A DNA stretch of 64,000 nt from Gelatiniphilus marinus (GCF_042678305.1 NZ_JBHUDT010000001.1), one strand, 5' to 3'. Shown: positions 42,023-54,700, numbered from the stretch's first letter. Notes: a model not told the origin generated them from the sequence alone. Program-made: numbers and translations.

Positions 42023-42047
42023 TTGCTTAAATCCTTAAATCTTCAAC

Positions 42048-42497
42048 ATGAAAATTAAAATTATATTAATAAGTTTTAGCTTTTTTTTAGTTACAGGCCT
42101 TGGTTTTGCACAGAAAAGAAATGAGCCAAAAAGTATTATTAGCGATAACGTTTCTATAAAAAAATATCATACTAAAGAAGATCTTGATCGTATGCAAAAA
42201 GGACAATTGTTGGATTTGTATGTAGAGCGTATAGAAAGTCTTGTTAAATTGTTGCCTTACATTGCATTTGCAACCAAACCAGGAGTTACCATGACAACTT
42301 TGGGCATCCCTAACGATAAGGATAACAGAACGGCACTAGACGAGCAATTTGATGCTACCGAGAGTTTTCTAGAAACCAATAACGAGTTCCAAAGGCGTAT
42401 TTTACCCTACTCTGATACCAAAAACCTAGTGGCAGCCATTCTTTTCTTTGAAGAAACCATGAAAGCCCTGCATGAATACAGCGAGTTTCAATTTTAA
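42048..42497 (+). CDS. secreted hypothetical protein
   Basis: A 149-residue protein with a signal peptide (KIILISFSFFLVTGLGFAQ) and a soluble, helical mature part (VSIKKYHTKEDLDRMQKGQL; DLYVERIESLVKLLPYIAF; LFFEETMKALHEYSEF). No family recognised. It has its own good promoter and a 377-base gap after it, so it is probably monocistronic. Similar short secreted proteins are common in flavobacteria. Confidence 0.7.
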   Translation: MKIKIILISFSFFLVTGLGFAQKRNEPKSIISDNVSIKKYHTKEDLDRMQKGQLLDLYVERIESLVKLLPYIAFATKPGVTMTTLGIPNDKDNRTALDEQFDATESFLETNNEFQRRILPYSDTKNLVAAILFFEETMKALHEYSEFQF

Positions 42498-42874
42498 CAA
42501 AAAAAGCTTTTATCTGCGTTTGTGCAATTGTAACTACTACATTTCTCCCATTATGTATGGTTATACTTTCATATAGCGCACTTCGGGCTTCTGTTTTCTA
42601 AAATTCACCTAATTTATTATATGCGCTGCAAGTGGTTAAGCCATCTATTTCAGGTACATAGGCTTTTTTTAAAATCCAGATCTTAAAAAAAACAAGAATT
42701 GGATCATTGTTTTTATATTTCTTAAAATGCATTTCGTCGATAAAACCATGTAGCAAAATTCATCATTTTATGTATTTTAACGAAATAATTGGTATTTCAT
42801 GGATTTTTAATATATATTTGAGCGTTATATAAATAGGAAATCTTATTTGTTTTTTCCATCTTAAAAACCGAATT
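42498..42874. other. intergenic stretch with a promoter at its end
   Basis: No gene, repeat or RNA recognised, except a promoter for the next gene: TTG at 42789-42791 and TATATTTG (TAnnTTTG) at 42813-42820, spacer 21 bases, 54 bases before the ATG at 42875. Confidence 0.5.
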
Positions 42875-44206
42875 ATGAAAAACTTTACTCAAATACTATG
42901 TATATGCCTTGTAATTACAGGGAATATTTTTGGGCAACAGGAAAAAGGAATAATTGGAGCCGATAATTGGCTGAATAATTGGACGGAGTTTAACCCTAAA
43001 TTTGTCGATTATGGCGAGCCCACGCAAATTCTTGCCGGCAATATAACCGAAGATACCAAACTGTTAAAACGCTACAGATATTTGCTGTCGGGAAATGTTT
43101 TTGTTACCGATAGCACTACACTAACAATTGAACCCGGAACGGTAATAATGGGCGATTATGCTTCAAAAGGATCGCTTACCATTTCTAAAGGCGCTAAAAT
43201 TGTGGCAGACGGATTAGAAACCGATCCCATTGTATTTACCTCAAACCGAAGCGTTAAACGAGCAGGAGATTGGGGCGGACTTATATTGCTTGGCGATGCG
43301 CCAATCACGAAATTTGGTAGCGGATCTGTTGCCTCATACTATGCACAATTAAATGCATCAATATATGCCAATTCTAACTACGGTGGCCAAAACCCTGCAA
43401 GTAATTCTGGTATTTTAAGATATGTAAGAATTGAATATGCTGGAAAAAGAATAAAAAATGCCGGATATTTTAATGGTCTTTTGTTGGCCAGTGTTGGCCA
43501 TGAAACGGTTTTAGAAAACATTATGGTAAGCCATTGCGCCGGTAACTCGTTCGAGATTTTAGGAGGTGAGGTTAATTTAAACAAAGTCGTTTCTTATAAA
43601 TCCAACGGTAACGATTTTATGTTTAATTTCGGCGCACAATCTAATTTAACAAATGCATTGGCAGTACGTTCGCCCTATATATCTAATAGATCGGGCGCTC
43701 GTTGTTTGCTTGTAAATTCGTATAATAATAAAGAGGAAGTCGATTTTACCAAAAAAGGCACCATGCTAGTTGCAAAAAACTTAACCCTTTTAACAGATAG
43801 CGACGATATTACCTCAGATATTAAACAAGGTTTGGTAAAAGAGGCCGTATATGTTGGGCACCTTGCTTCGCTTAACATGAATAAAAGCGTAATATCTGGA
43901 TTTAACCCAGCGGTCTTGCTTGAAAATAAAATTAGGGTAAATCAAGAAAACCTAGAAAAAATACAGTTTTCAGATATGTATTTTAACAATTGCAACGGTA
44001 ACATTTTTGTTGAAAACAATATGAACAACGAAGATTTAGAAAACTGGTATGGCAATTCTGCATTTTTTAATGTGTACGCCAATAGCAACAATTCTGAAAC
44101 TTTTATAGATGCCAAAAACAGAAAGCGACCAGATTACAGGCTAAGGATTAACAAGATAATTGCATCAAATGAAGTAGATCCGGATTTAAAGAGATTAGAC
44201 GATTAA
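42875..44206 (+). CDS. secreted beta-helix-like protein
   Basis: A 443-residue exported protein with a signal peptide (ILCICLVITGNIFGQ). The repeating turns VFVTDSTTLTIEPGTVIMGD, GSLTISKGAKIVADGLETDP and IVFTSNRSVKRAGDWGGLIL are typical of right-handed parallel beta-helix cell-surface proteins of flavobacteria. No T9SS C-terminal sorting domain was seen, so it may be periplasmic or attached otherwise. It lies upstream of the spr-like cluster in the same direction, 157 bases before the next gene. Function unknown; adhesion or polymer binding is possible. Confidence 0.7.
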   Translation: MKNFTQILCICLVITGNIFGQQEKGIIGADNWLNNWTEFNPKFVDYGEPTQILAGNITEDTKLLKRYRYLLSGNVFVTDSTTLTIEPGTVIMGDYASKGSLTISKGAKIVADGLETDPIVFTSNRSVKRAGDWGGLILLGDAPITKFGSGSVASYYAQLNASIYANSNYGGQNPASNSGILRYVRIEYAGKRIKNAGYFNGLLLASVGHETVLENIMVSHCAGNSFEILGGEVNLNKVVSYKSNGNDFMFNFGAQSNLTNALAVRSPYISNRSGARCLLVNSYNNKEEVDFTKKGTMLVAKNLTLLTDSDDITSDIKQGLVKEAVYVGHLASLNMNKSVISGFNPAVLLENKIRVNQENLEKIQFSDMYFNNCNGNIFVENNMNNEDLENWYGNSAFFNVYANSNNSETFIDAKNRKRPDYRLRINKIIASNEVDPDLKRLDD

Positions 44207-44363
44207 AAAAAGAGTGTTTAGCCATTTTTTCAATAGCGTTTTTACAACTTGTTTACGACCCAAATCCCATATTTAAGTTTCCCATAAATATAAAAGACAG
44301 CGAGTTTAAATTTTAAAAAAACACCATCGAAAATGGCTTCTTCTTTAAAGAAAATTATAACAG

Positions 44364-45794
44364 ATGAAGCATTTAACCTTAACCTACAGTCTTGCTTTTT
44401 TTATTCTTTTATTAACTAAGTCTATTGGTGCACAAGTGGTTATTAGTAACCCAAGTTTAGGGTTTACCCAAGCTTGCGCCAGCGATTCGTTTAATACTTA
44501 CTATATTACTTTTGCTTTTTCTCCAGAGGCTAATTTAAGTTCAACCAATCAATTTATCATCGAGCTTTCAGATGCATCAGGGGCTTTTACAAACGCTACC
44601 GCGGTTTACACATCTGCACAGGGCACAATAACATCATCGCCAGCAACCATTGGTTTTTCATTGCCTACAGATGCTGTTGGCGAATCTTATAAGCTCAGGG
44701 TGAAAAGTACAGCACCTGTTGCTACAAGTACCGGATCTGTAGCTTTTCCGGCCTATTATAAAATACAAGATACACCTTTTTCAATAAACAATTTAATCGA
44801 TACGGGTATGTACTGTTCTGGCGGTAGCTACTTATTAACTATAGATAACCCTGGTGCAGATGACAACGATTCGCCATTGCAGTACCCAATGCTCACTTAT
44901 AATTGGTATAAAGAAACCAGTTTAACCACATCGGTTTTTGTGGCATCGGGTAATACACTATCGGTTAATCAACCAGGGACCTATTTTGCCGAAACCAATT
45001 ATGGTTCTTGTACATCCAATTCATTTTCAAACCGGGTTACGGTAGGCGAATCTACAACCAACGGTACCTTTGCTATTAGTTCCAGTCTGGGCAACCCTTA
45101 CTGCGCAAGTCAAGGCTCAACATCTTTAAGCGCTATAAACGGTGTAAGTTACAAGTGGTATAAAGATGGGGTAGAAATTCCCGGGGCCACAAACCAAATG
45201 TATGTAACCAATGAGTCTGGCGAATTTTCTGTAGATGTCGATTTGGGCGATTGTAGTACCAGTGCATCAATAAATTTAGATGGTTATGGCTTTACAAGCG
45301 ATATTGATGTATTAGGTGTTAACACCATTGATGATAACCAAACCCTAGTAGCCACAGTAACAACAACTGCCAATAGCCCCGAGTTTAAATGGTATTTTAA
45401 TAATGTGTTAATTACAGGTGCCACAACCCAAACTTACCAAGCCACCAAAACAGGAAATTATAAGGTTGAAGTTACCCAAACACTTGGCTGCGTAGCCACC
45501 AAAGAGCACTCATTTATTTTAAGCAAGAGTGCATCTAAAATACCCAATTTGGTTAGCCCGAACTCAGATGGCTTTAATGATACATGGATTATACCCAAAG
45601 CATATTTAAGCGGAACAAACACCGAAGTGCTAATCATGGATTCCCAAGGAAAGATAGTGTTTAAAACCATAGATTATACAAACAATTGGCCCGAGAACCA
45701 ATTGGATTTTAACAGTATAAACCCTGTTTATTATTATGTTATTACCACCTCGGATAACAAAACAAAAAAAGGCTCGATTACTATCGTAAAATAA
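44364..45794 (+). CDS. sprC: SprC-like protein with T9SS type B sorting domain
   Basis: A 476-residue secreted protein: signal peptide (LAFFILLLTKSIGA), several immunoglobulin-like/PKD-like beta modules (repeats of YKWYKDGVEIPGATNQMYVT and EFKWYFNNVLITGATTQTYQ) and a C-terminal CHU_C (T9SS type B) sorting domain starting NLVSPNSDGFNDTWIIP. T9SS type B domains direct export across the outer membrane. Followed 2 bases later by a PorP/SprF-type gene. The order here (this gene, a PorP fusion, a giant adhesin, a PorP) matches the sprC-sprD-sprB-sprF locus known from Flavobacterium johnsoniae; the name is given on that basis. Confidence 0.7.
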   Translation: MKHLTLTYSLAFFILLLTKSIGAQVVISNPSLGFTQACASDSFNTYYITFAFSPEANLSSTNQFIIELSDASGAFTNATAVYTSAQGTITSSPATIGFSLPTDAVGESYKLRVKSTAPVATSTGSVAFPAYYKIQDTPFSINNLIDTGMYCSGGSYLLTIDNPGADDNDSPLQYPMLTYNWYKETSLTTSVFVASGNTLSVNQPGTYFAETNYGSCTSNSFSNRVTVGESTTNGTFAISSSLGNPYCASQGSTSLSAINGVSYKWYKDGVEIPGATNQMYVTNESGEFSVDVDLGDCSTSASINLDGYGFTSDIDVLGVNTIDDNQTLVATVTTTANSPEFKWYFNNVLITGATTQTYQATKTGNYKVEVTQTLGCVATKEHSFILSKSASKIPNLVSPNSDGFNDTWIIPKAYLSGTNTEVLIMDSQGKIVFKTIDYTNNWPENQLDFNSINPVYYYVITTSDNKTKKGSITIVK

Positions 45795-45795
45795 A

Positions 45796-48381
45796 ATGAA
45801 AAAATGGCTTTTACATATCGTTTTGTTTTTTTGTATCGCTCAACAATCATATGCCCAAGATAATGGCGTAGTTGCCTTTGATGTGCCCTCAAGAAACTCT
45901 TTAAAATTTAATAAATACACCATAAACCCAACATTTAGTTTTGTTAGAGAACAAAATAAATATATTACCTTTTACAATAAAAGGCAATGGGTACAGTTTG
46001 ATGATGCTCCGTTAAACTATTTGGCAAGTTATGCCGGCAGGTTTAGGGAAAATATGGGCTTAGGCGTTGGCCTGTTTCAGCAAGATTATGGTGTGTTGAC
46101 TACCTTTGGTGGCATATTGAATTTTGCCTACAATGCGGCACTTAACACCGAAAGCAATTTAACGTTCGGGCTTAATCTTGGGTTTTACAAAAGCGGTATA
46201 AACGAGGGTAGTGTCAATACAAATTTCCTCGATCCATCGCTGGAAAACATACCTTCAAATTCAATAATCACAATAAACCCGGGTATAAATTACGGTACAA
46301 CTTTTATTGATTTGGGGCTTTCAGTTAAAAATGCCGTTTCCTATAATTTGTTAACCTCTCAAATGATTCAAAACAACCCAGAACAAAGCATTCAAGGGCA
46401 TTTAATGTACACAGGTTACCTAAGTAGCCGTGGTTTTTTCGATGAGGGTAAATTTACGGGATTGTTGCGTTCCGAATTCAAAAAAAACCAAACCGTAGTC
46501 TCTGGATTGGTTATGCTTAACGTACCCAAAGGTATATGGGCACAAGCTGGCTATAACAGTCTATACGGTGTTTCAGGCGGATTGGGCTTGAACATTACCA
46601 CACAATTAGCGGTTGAGTATAATTACGAAAAAGCTATTGGAGATCTGTTAACTTTTGGTAACTCTCACGAGATTACTTTGGCCTACAAATTTAAAAACAA
46701 ACAACGCTACAGTTATAGCGGTGATGATGACGAGCAAGCCCTTATAAACACAAATACCAAGAAAAAGGTACTTGCTAAAAACAGTACAGCACCAAAGCTT
46801 AGCATAGAAGAAAGGCGCCTAGCAAAAGCAGAAGCTCAAGCAAGAATTAAAGCAAGACGTGAAGCTGCAGCAGCCAAAGCGGAAGCAAGAAAAGTGGCCG
46901 CTCAACAAAGACAAGCAAAAGCAGAACAAGAAAATATTGCTAAAATTGCCACTGAAGTAGCCAAATCAAAAGCGAGCGAGGATACCCAAGCACTAAAGGA
47001 AGCAGAAGTTAAAGTTGAAGCAAATAAAAACAACGAAGCAGAAAAAATAAAGCAGGAAGAGGTAGCAAAAATAGAAGCCCTGAAAAAAGCAGAAGCCGAA
47101 AAGCAGAAGATAGAAGCTGCAGCTAAACTAAAAGCTGCGGAAGCTGCCCAATTAGAATTGGAAAAGGAAGCCCAGGCAAAAGCAGACCAGGAAAACCGAA
47201 TCAAGTTGCAAGAAGAGGCTAAAGCTGAGGCTCAGAATAAAGCAGATGAAGAACGATTAAAATTAGAGGAAACAGCTAAACTAAAAGTCGAAATTGAAGC
47301 CAAAACAAAGGCTGAAGAAGCTCAAGCAAAAATTGAAACTCAGGTAGAAATTGAAGCACAGAAAAAAGCAGAAGGTCAAGCTGTTGAAAATAAGCAAATT
47401 AGCGATACAGCAGCAATTAAGAAAACCCAACCCAAAGCGGCACCAAATGCAATAAAAGACGAAACAATACAAATGATAGAGCTAGACGGTGTATTAGTGC
47501 CCGTGCCAACAAACCAAAACACAAGGTACCTAAACGACCTCACCAAATTAACAGCTAATTCTAAAATAGAACAGCAAAAATTATTGTTAAAATTAAGCGA
47601 AACGGTTGATAGTAGAAATCAAGATCTTAAAGATTTAAAAGAAGAAAACGATTTAAGCGAACGTGGTATTTACAAGGCACCTAAACCATTTAAAAGTGTT
47701 TCGGCAGAAAACGCCAAATTAGAATCTTTAAAGCAAGAAGTGGACAACGTAATAAAATCGCAAAACAACCAAATTGCACAATTAGAGAATTTATATAACG
47801 AGAGGCTTAAAACGGTTAACGATAAAAACGATGCTGCCAATATATTCTATTCTAAAACAATACAGGATCTTAAAACCGAACAGAGAAAAGCCATACAAAC
47901 AAAGCAAAACCTATTGTCTAACTTGCAAGCCATTAATGAAGCTACTGAAATAGAAAGAAAACGAAGAATAAAACGTGCTGTTTATGATAATGAGGAAGAC
48001 CGGTATTTAAAAGACAGAGCAGCCTTAAAACAAATAAAACAATTTACCCCGTTAGCCTCTGAGCCTTTAACGGCAGCCGACTTTGACTCTGGTGAGCAAC
48101 AGGGCACTAGCATTCAAATTGTAAAAGAAGTAAAGCATGTAGAAAGCGGTTATTATGTTGTAGTTGCGGTACATAGCGATGTGTTGAAAAGAGACGAATT
48201 TTTAAGGAAAGCTGTCGCTGCCGGACAAACAAACATAGATTTCTTCTTTGATGTATCATCTAATAAATACTATATCCACTATCAAAAATTCAATGATATC
48301 GATTCTGCTAAAAATGCTATGAAATTAAAAGGAACCAAGCCTTACAACAATAATATGGCGATGGTAAAAGTTGAAAATTAA
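45796..48381 (+). CDS. sprD: SprD-like PorP/SprF protein with coiled coil and SPOR-like end
   Basis: An 861-residue outer-membrane protein. After a signal peptide (IVLFFCIAQQSYAQ), residues about 30-310 are a PorP/SprF-type barrel (ITFYNKRQWVQFDDAPLNYL; GLGVGLFQQDYGVLTTFGGI; GIWAQAGYNSLYGVSGGLGL). Residues about 330-560 are an extreme Lys/Glu/Ala coiled coil, and the last ~80 (SGYYVVVAVHSDVLKRDEFL, KYYIHYQKFNDIDSAKNAM) resemble a SPOR domain that binds bare peptidoglycan glycan chains. Such a protein would tie a T9SS outer-membrane part to the cell wall. It starts 2 bases after the sprC-like gene, so the two form an operon. Confidence 0.75.
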   Translation: MKKWLLHIVLFFCIAQQSYAQDNGVVAFDVPSRNSLKFNKYTINPTFSFVREQNKYITFYNKRQWVQFDDAPLNYLASYAGRFRENMGLGVGLFQQDYGVLTTFGGILNFAYNAALNTESNLTFGLNLGFYKSGINEGSVNTNFLDPSLENIPSNSIITINPGINYGTTFIDLGLSVKNAVSYNLLTSQMIQNNPEQSIQGHLMYTGYLSSRGFFDEGKFTGLLRSEFKKNQTVVSGLVMLNVPKGIWAQAGYNSLYGVSGGLGLNITTQLAVEYNYEKAIGDLLTFGNSHEITLAYKFKNKQRYSYSGDDDEQALINTNTKKKVLAKNSTAPKLSIEERRLAKAEAQARIKARREAAAAKAEARKVAAQQRQAKAEQENIAKIATEVAKSKASEDTQALKEAEVKVEANKNNEAEKIKQEEVAKIEALKKAEAEKQKIEAAAKLKAAEAAQLELEKEAQAKADQENRIKLQEEAKAEAQNKADEERLKLEETAKLKVEIEAKTKAEEAQAKIETQVEIEAQKKAEGQAVENKQISDTAAIKKTQPKAAPNAIKDETIQMIELDGVLVPVPTNQNTRYLNDLTKLTANSKIEQQKLLLKLSETVDSRNQDLKDLKEENDLSERGIYKAPKPFKSVSAENAKLESLKQEVDNVIKSQNNQIAQLENLYNERLKTVNDKNDAANIFYSKTIQDLKTEQRKAIQTKQNLLSNLQAINEATEIERKRRIKRAVYDNEEDRYLKDRAALKQIKQFTPLASEPLTAADFDSGEQQGTSIQIVKEVKHVESGYYVVVAVHSDVLKRDEFLRKAVAAGQTNIDFFFDVSSNKYYIHYQKFNDIDSAKNAMKLKGTKPYNNNMAMVKVEN

Positions 48382-48783
48382 CGTTGTAGCTTGGTGCAAA
48401 ACAAAGGTGTTTTTGGTTTCCGGCTTAGGGTTGCTAGAGAAGTAATTAAAACTAGTTTTTTTATATATATTTTAAAATCACCGGGATAATTATAATCATT
48501 CTAAATTACAGGTCAATTAAAAAACCGATTTTTTTACTGTAAAATATTACAAAAAAAACAACTACAAGGGTTTAAGAGCGTAATTCAACGATTAAATACA
48601 TTATTTATTGTATTCCATTATCCTTATTGTAAAAAAATTCACGATATTTACCGTTTAAAATCATTAAAATAAGATAAAATACTTTACAGGTAAAAATAAT
48701 ATTACTTTATTGGTTTTCAGAATAGTATAAAATTTCTTTTTTATATGCCCCAAATATAAAAGAAACGCTAAAAATAATCGACC
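48382..48783. other. intergenic stretch before the sprB-like gene
   Basis: A 402-base AT-rich gap without a recognised gene, repeat or RNA. A weak promoter-like pair, TTG at 48710-48712 and an A/T-rich TATAAAATTTC at 48726-48736, precedes the start, but it lacks the final G of the consensus. The large adhesin gene is probably transcribed from here rather than from the upstream operon. Confidence 0.4.
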
Positions 48784-51700
48784 ATGAAAAAAACTACTTA
48801 TGTTAACACCTTAGTTGTTGTTTTATTCCTCGCAATAGGTTTACAGGCTTTTTCTCAAAATTTTGTTCCATTTACCCCTAGGTTTAATCAAGATTTAAAA
48901 GGCGATATTGTTTTAATTGGCAACAACATTCTAGGGCCAGATAATAATGCATTTAACAACAATTCGGTTTATAACCATAATGTTAACATGCAATATATAG
49001 ATATAGATGGTGATGCAACAACATTTAGCTCATCTAGTGCAGATTTAGTAATTCCAGACCCAGATTGTTACAAAATCATTCATGCAGGATTGTATTGGGG
49101 AGCTGTAAATAGTGGTACAGCACCTATTACAAATGTTAAACTTAAAGGTCCGTCAGGTGCTTACCATGATGTTGTTGGTAATATTGTTTTTAATGCAAAC
49201 GGCACAACTGTAGATGGCGGAGATAGTTTTCCGTATGCTTGTTATGCAGATGTAACCAGCATTGTTACGGGTTTAGCAAATAATATAGGTACTTATACTG
49301 TGGCCAATGTATCATCGGCACAAGGGCGAACAGCGTCTTATAACCCTAGAAACGGCACAGGGCATTCAGCAGGATGGTCTTTGTTTATTGTTTACGAAAA
49401 CCCCAAATTACCTGGTAAGTCCATTACCAGTTTCGATGGGTTTAGTGCCATAAGTGTACCTGGTGGAAATACATCATTGGATATTCCTGTTTCTGGTTTT
49501 AGAACTGTTCCAGCTCCTGCACCAGTTCGGGCAAACTTTGCATTTGCGACCTTAGAAGGGGACAGCCCTATTTTAGGCGATCAATTATTGCTTAACGGTG
49601 TAAACCTCTCTACTGCTGATAGACCAGCAACTAACTTTTTTAACAGTTCGGTTACCCAGCTAAGCGCAACTCCTGTAAACAATAGAAACCCCAACAGCAC
49701 TAATACTTTAGGTTTCGATACAGGGGTAATGGTTGTACCAAATCCAGGGAACTCGGTTATTGCTAATGATGCTACATCTGCAACAGTAACGCTAGAAACC
49801 AGTGGAGATACGTATTTTCCTTATTTTTATGCTTTTGCCGTCGATATCATTGAACCCAATATTGTACTTACCAAAGTTGTTGAAGATGCTTTGGGGAACG
49901 ATATTGGTGGCCAATTGGTTGGTTTGGGCGATGAGTTGAATTATGTTATTGGTTTTCAAAATACAGGAAATGATAATGCCACAAATTTAACTATTAGAGA
50001 TATACTTCCATTGAATATCGTTTTTAATTATCCGGTAGATATCTTGGATTTACCTTCAGGTGTTGCCGTGCAAAGTTACAATCCAACTACTAGAGAAATA
50101 ATTTTTAGTGTTGATGATTCTGTGGTTGAAGAAAACGATCCCTTACAAGAAATCCGGTTTAAGGTAACCGTAGTGCAAACCTGTAGTTTGTTAAATGATG
50201 CTTGCGATAATATAATAAGTAATCAGGCATTTGCTACTTATAACGGCACTTTAAATCCTACTTTTACCATTTCAGACGATCCAAGTTTCAATACCAATGC
50301 AGGCTGTTTGCTTAACCCGACCGCTACTAATTTTCTTGCCGATATAGATTGTACGTTTACCGAAGAAGTTATACTATGCGGAGACAGTACAGTACTAACG
50401 GCTGGAGATGGATACGACTCGTATTCGTGGTCCACCAGTCCAACAGGCACACCGGTAATAGGCAGCACCCAATCCATTACCGTTACCACAACAGGAACCT
50501 ATTATGTGCGCAATACAGCAACGGCACCTTGCCAATCAATCAATCAAGAGTTCGAGGTAATTACCTTTGGTGCTGGTGTAACAAACCCCTTAATACCTTT
50601 TGCAGATCAAGTGGTAGTTTGCCCAAATGATGGTAAGGAGTTGCCCAATTTTTTCTTATGCGGTACAGGCGATTCACGAGATATTCAAACCAACATTACC
50701 GATGCATCTTCTATAATTTGGGAAAAATTAGATGAAACAAGTTGTGCCGCGGTCACAGATCAAGATTGTGCTAATGAAGATGCAGGCTGTACATGGAACC
50801 AAGTTCAAACAGGTCCAAATTATTTAATAGATACGGCTGGCCAATACCGATTAACCTTAAATTATACTGGAGGTTGTTTTAATCAGTTTTATTTTAACGT
50901 TTATACCAATTTATTGGTTCCAACGGTAAGCTCAAGAGACATTTATTGTACAACACCCGGTGAGATAGTAGTTGGCGGTGTACCCAATGGTTACGAGTAT
51001 AGTATAGATGGTACTAATTATCAAACTAGCAACACGTTTTCAATTACAACGCCTAATATATATTCGGTTTATGTAAGGCAAATAGGGGTAAGTCCAAATC
51101 CGTGTATTTTTTCTGTGCCCGATGTTCAAATCCGCGAACGCGATTTTATGGTTTCAACACTTATAGAACAGCCTTATTGTAATGCTGAGTTTGGTAGTGT
51201 GGTTTTAGCAGCAAACGATGTGCGGCCGCAATATTTCTTTTCCATTTACAACGGCGCAACTCTAGTAAATAGCGTAGGCCCAATAAATGATAATAATTAT
51301 ACGTTTTCAAACCTAAACCCCGGCATTTACACGGTTAATGTTTCAACAGAAGATGGTTGTACCCATTCTGAAGATATCGAGATTATAAACCCGCCTTTAT
51401 TAGAAGCAACCTCTGCACTTACACAACCGCTAACATGTACTGATGGTGAAATTACCGTATATCCGGTGGGTGGGACACCACCATATTTTTACTTTGTAAA
51501 TAGCACTACGGTTTTTCAAACCACACCAACAATTCCTGTAACAACAGCAGGAGTTTATAACATTATGGTTGTAGATTCCAACAACTGTACAGCAGAAACA
51601 TCTATAACTGTTGATGCCACACCTGCACCAGATTTTAACGTAACTAAAACCGATATTTTATGTGCAGATGATTTGAATTCTGGTACGATAAACATAAACG

Positions 51701-54700
51701 TAACCAACCCCAACGGAAATAGTTTACGATACAGTATCGATAATGGCGTAACATTTTTTAATTCGCCTGTTTTTACCGGACTTACCGCAGGGAATTACGA
51801 TGTAGTTGTAGAATATACCCTAGCAGCAGATGTATGTTTAACCGCACCGCAACCCACAACCATTATTGCAGCAACAGACATCTCTGGTACAGCAACTTTA
51901 ACAACACCTTATACCTGTTTAACCAATGGTGTAATTACCGTTTCTGGAGTATCTGGAGGCAATGCACCGTATAGTTACAGTCTTGATGGATTTACCTTTC
52001 AAGGCGGAACGACTTTTTCAGGATTAACCAATGGTACATACACGGTAACCATTATGGATGCCAACAACTGTACTTTTGTTACCGCTCCAATTACTATCGA
52101 TCCTTTAAATCCTCCAACAGATTTAACCTTTAGCAATACACCATTAAGTTGCCCTACTGTAACTACCAATGTAACGCTAACCACAACTGGCGGAACATTA
52201 CCTTTAGAGTATCAAATTGTTGCACCTGCGGCTTCTGCAACGGCATATCAGTCTTCAAATATATTTTCAGGATTGGCATCTGGTACTTATACATTTCAAG
52301 TAAGGGACGCCAATGATTGTTTATATAGCGAATCTTATACCATTTTGCCATTGCCACCGGTAACATTAAACACGGTATTAACTAAAAATTTAGATTGTAC
52401 GGCATCACCAGATGCGGTAATTACTGGTACAATTTCTAGTGGTGTCGCTCCATTTACTTATGCCGTTTCATTTAATGGCGGTGCTTATGCTTCATTGGGG
52501 GCAACGGGTTCTCCGTTTACTTATACCACTTCGGTTGATGGTACTTTTCAATTCCAAGTAACCGATGCTAATGGCTGTACTGCTGAATCTTCAGTACAAA
52601 CCGTAAATGCCATTTCGTTACCCGATATCATTTCAGTAGTGCAAACCCAACCTATTTTATGCAGTGGCGATTCTAACGCCTCCATTCAAGTAAATATAGA
52701 TAATACCGTTGGTACGCCTCCATTTACAATTAATGTGAATAACGATACTACCGGAACGAATTACGGTACGCAAACAAGTAGTTTGCCAGCGGGCATATAT
52801 ACCATTACTTTAACCGACTCTAATTCGTGTACAGATACTGAAACCATAACCATAGCCGAACCTAATCCTATTGGTTTTAATTTAAGTAAAGTGGATATTA
52901 CCTGTAATAACCCGGGTGGCTCAAGCTTAGGCTCTATTACGGTTGAAAACGTTACGGGCGGTACAGCGCCTTTTACTTATTACATAACAAATAATTTTGG
53001 CGATGTTATACCAGGCAATCCATATTCGGCCGTATCCAATGAAGATTATACCTTTAATATTATTAATTTTGGTATTTATACCGTTAATGTTGTTGATGCC
53101 AATGGCTGTAGTTTATCTGATGTAATTACTATGGCATCTCCACCAGATGATTTGCTTATTGATGTTAATACCGTAGTGCCCGATTGTACAACGGGTGGTA
53201 TAGCTGTGGTAGAAGCTACGTCTCTAGTGGGAAGTGGTAGTTACGAGTTTGCTATTTTAGAATTTAACTCGGCGCCTTACGCGTTGCCAACATCGTATTT
53301 GCCACCAGATGTTCCGGGAGGCAATACCAGGACCTTTAACAACTTAACGCCTGGGGTAGTTTATACCTTTGTGGTACACGACCTTGTAACAGACTGTTAT
53401 TTTGTAAAATCTGCAGATGCGGCCATTGATCCAGCATCAATCCTTACATCTACAGTTGTTCCAAATAATGTGGTTTGTTTGGGCGAAAATAATGGTAGTG
53501 TAACCTTTACCATTGATAATTTTGATAGCACCACAACATCGGTTGATTATGCTATATATAGGGCTTATACAAATGTTTTGGTAGATGGACCTGCCAATGT
53601 GCCCGTTACTTTTGGCGTGCCGCAAACGGTAACAACACCAACTCCAGGGACTTTATCGGTAGGGCAATATTATATGGTTTTTACCGAAAACGGAACGGGT
53701 GCATTTAATGGTTGTGAATCGGCATCGACTATTTTTGAAATTACAGAGTCTGTAATAGATTTGGATATTACGGCAACAGTAGACGCCAATGCAAATTGTG
53801 CTCCAAATTCGGGTGTAATTAGTGCTATAGCCACAAACGGTACGGATCCGTATTTATACCAAATTACAACATCGGCAATACCTCCATTGGCAACAGATCC
53901 TTTATGGGCTTCAGCAACTACCTTTAATGTAGATGCTAACAATTATTACGTACATGTTATCGATGCCAATGGGTGTATAAAATCGACACCTGTTATAGTG
54001 TTGCCACCAGATCCGGAACCTGTAATTACGGCAACAGTTAACAATGCGTGTACCGTTACCGAAGGTGATTTTGAGATCGATGTTGCTTTAACAACAGCAG
54101 GAACTCCACCATATAGTTACAGTTTAAACGGTGGAGCATTTCAGTCGCTTACGGCACCATTTACCATATCTAATTTAGCTTCTGGCACACACACCGTAGA
54201 GGTAAGAGATGCCAATGGATGTGGTAATTTAGTGTCTGTAACTATTGAGGCACCTATAGATTTGGTTCCAACAGTAACGGCATCTGCAACTTGTAATGAT
54301 AATGATGGGCAAATTACGGTAACAGGCACGGGCGGAACAGGTACTTATACCTATGCTATTAGTCCGGTTCCGGCATCTATCAGCGTAAGCGGAAACGTGT
54401 TCTCTGGTCTTCCGTCCGGTATTTATACCGTTACCATTACAGATGCTGTTACCTTATGTTTTGAAGAGGCTACTGTAGTTGTACCCATCGAAACACCTGC
54501 TACGGTTATAACAACGCCCGCGGCAATTACCTGTTTTAGTGGTAATACAGGAGCTTTTGAGCTTCAGGTTAATGGCTATACAGGAACTTATAATTATGAA
54601 GTATTTGATAGTACCAGCACCTCGGTTTTTGGTGTGGTATCTGCCAATACCTCTACAAACCCACAAATAATAACAGGACTTTTGGCGGGAAGTTATACTG

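Noticed and set aside
46902..47204. Antisense open frame in the coiled-coil region of the sprD-like gene
   Set aside because: It is a shadow of the Lys/Glu/Ala-rich coding strand (Ser/Phe/Ala-rich in reverse) and has no independent support.
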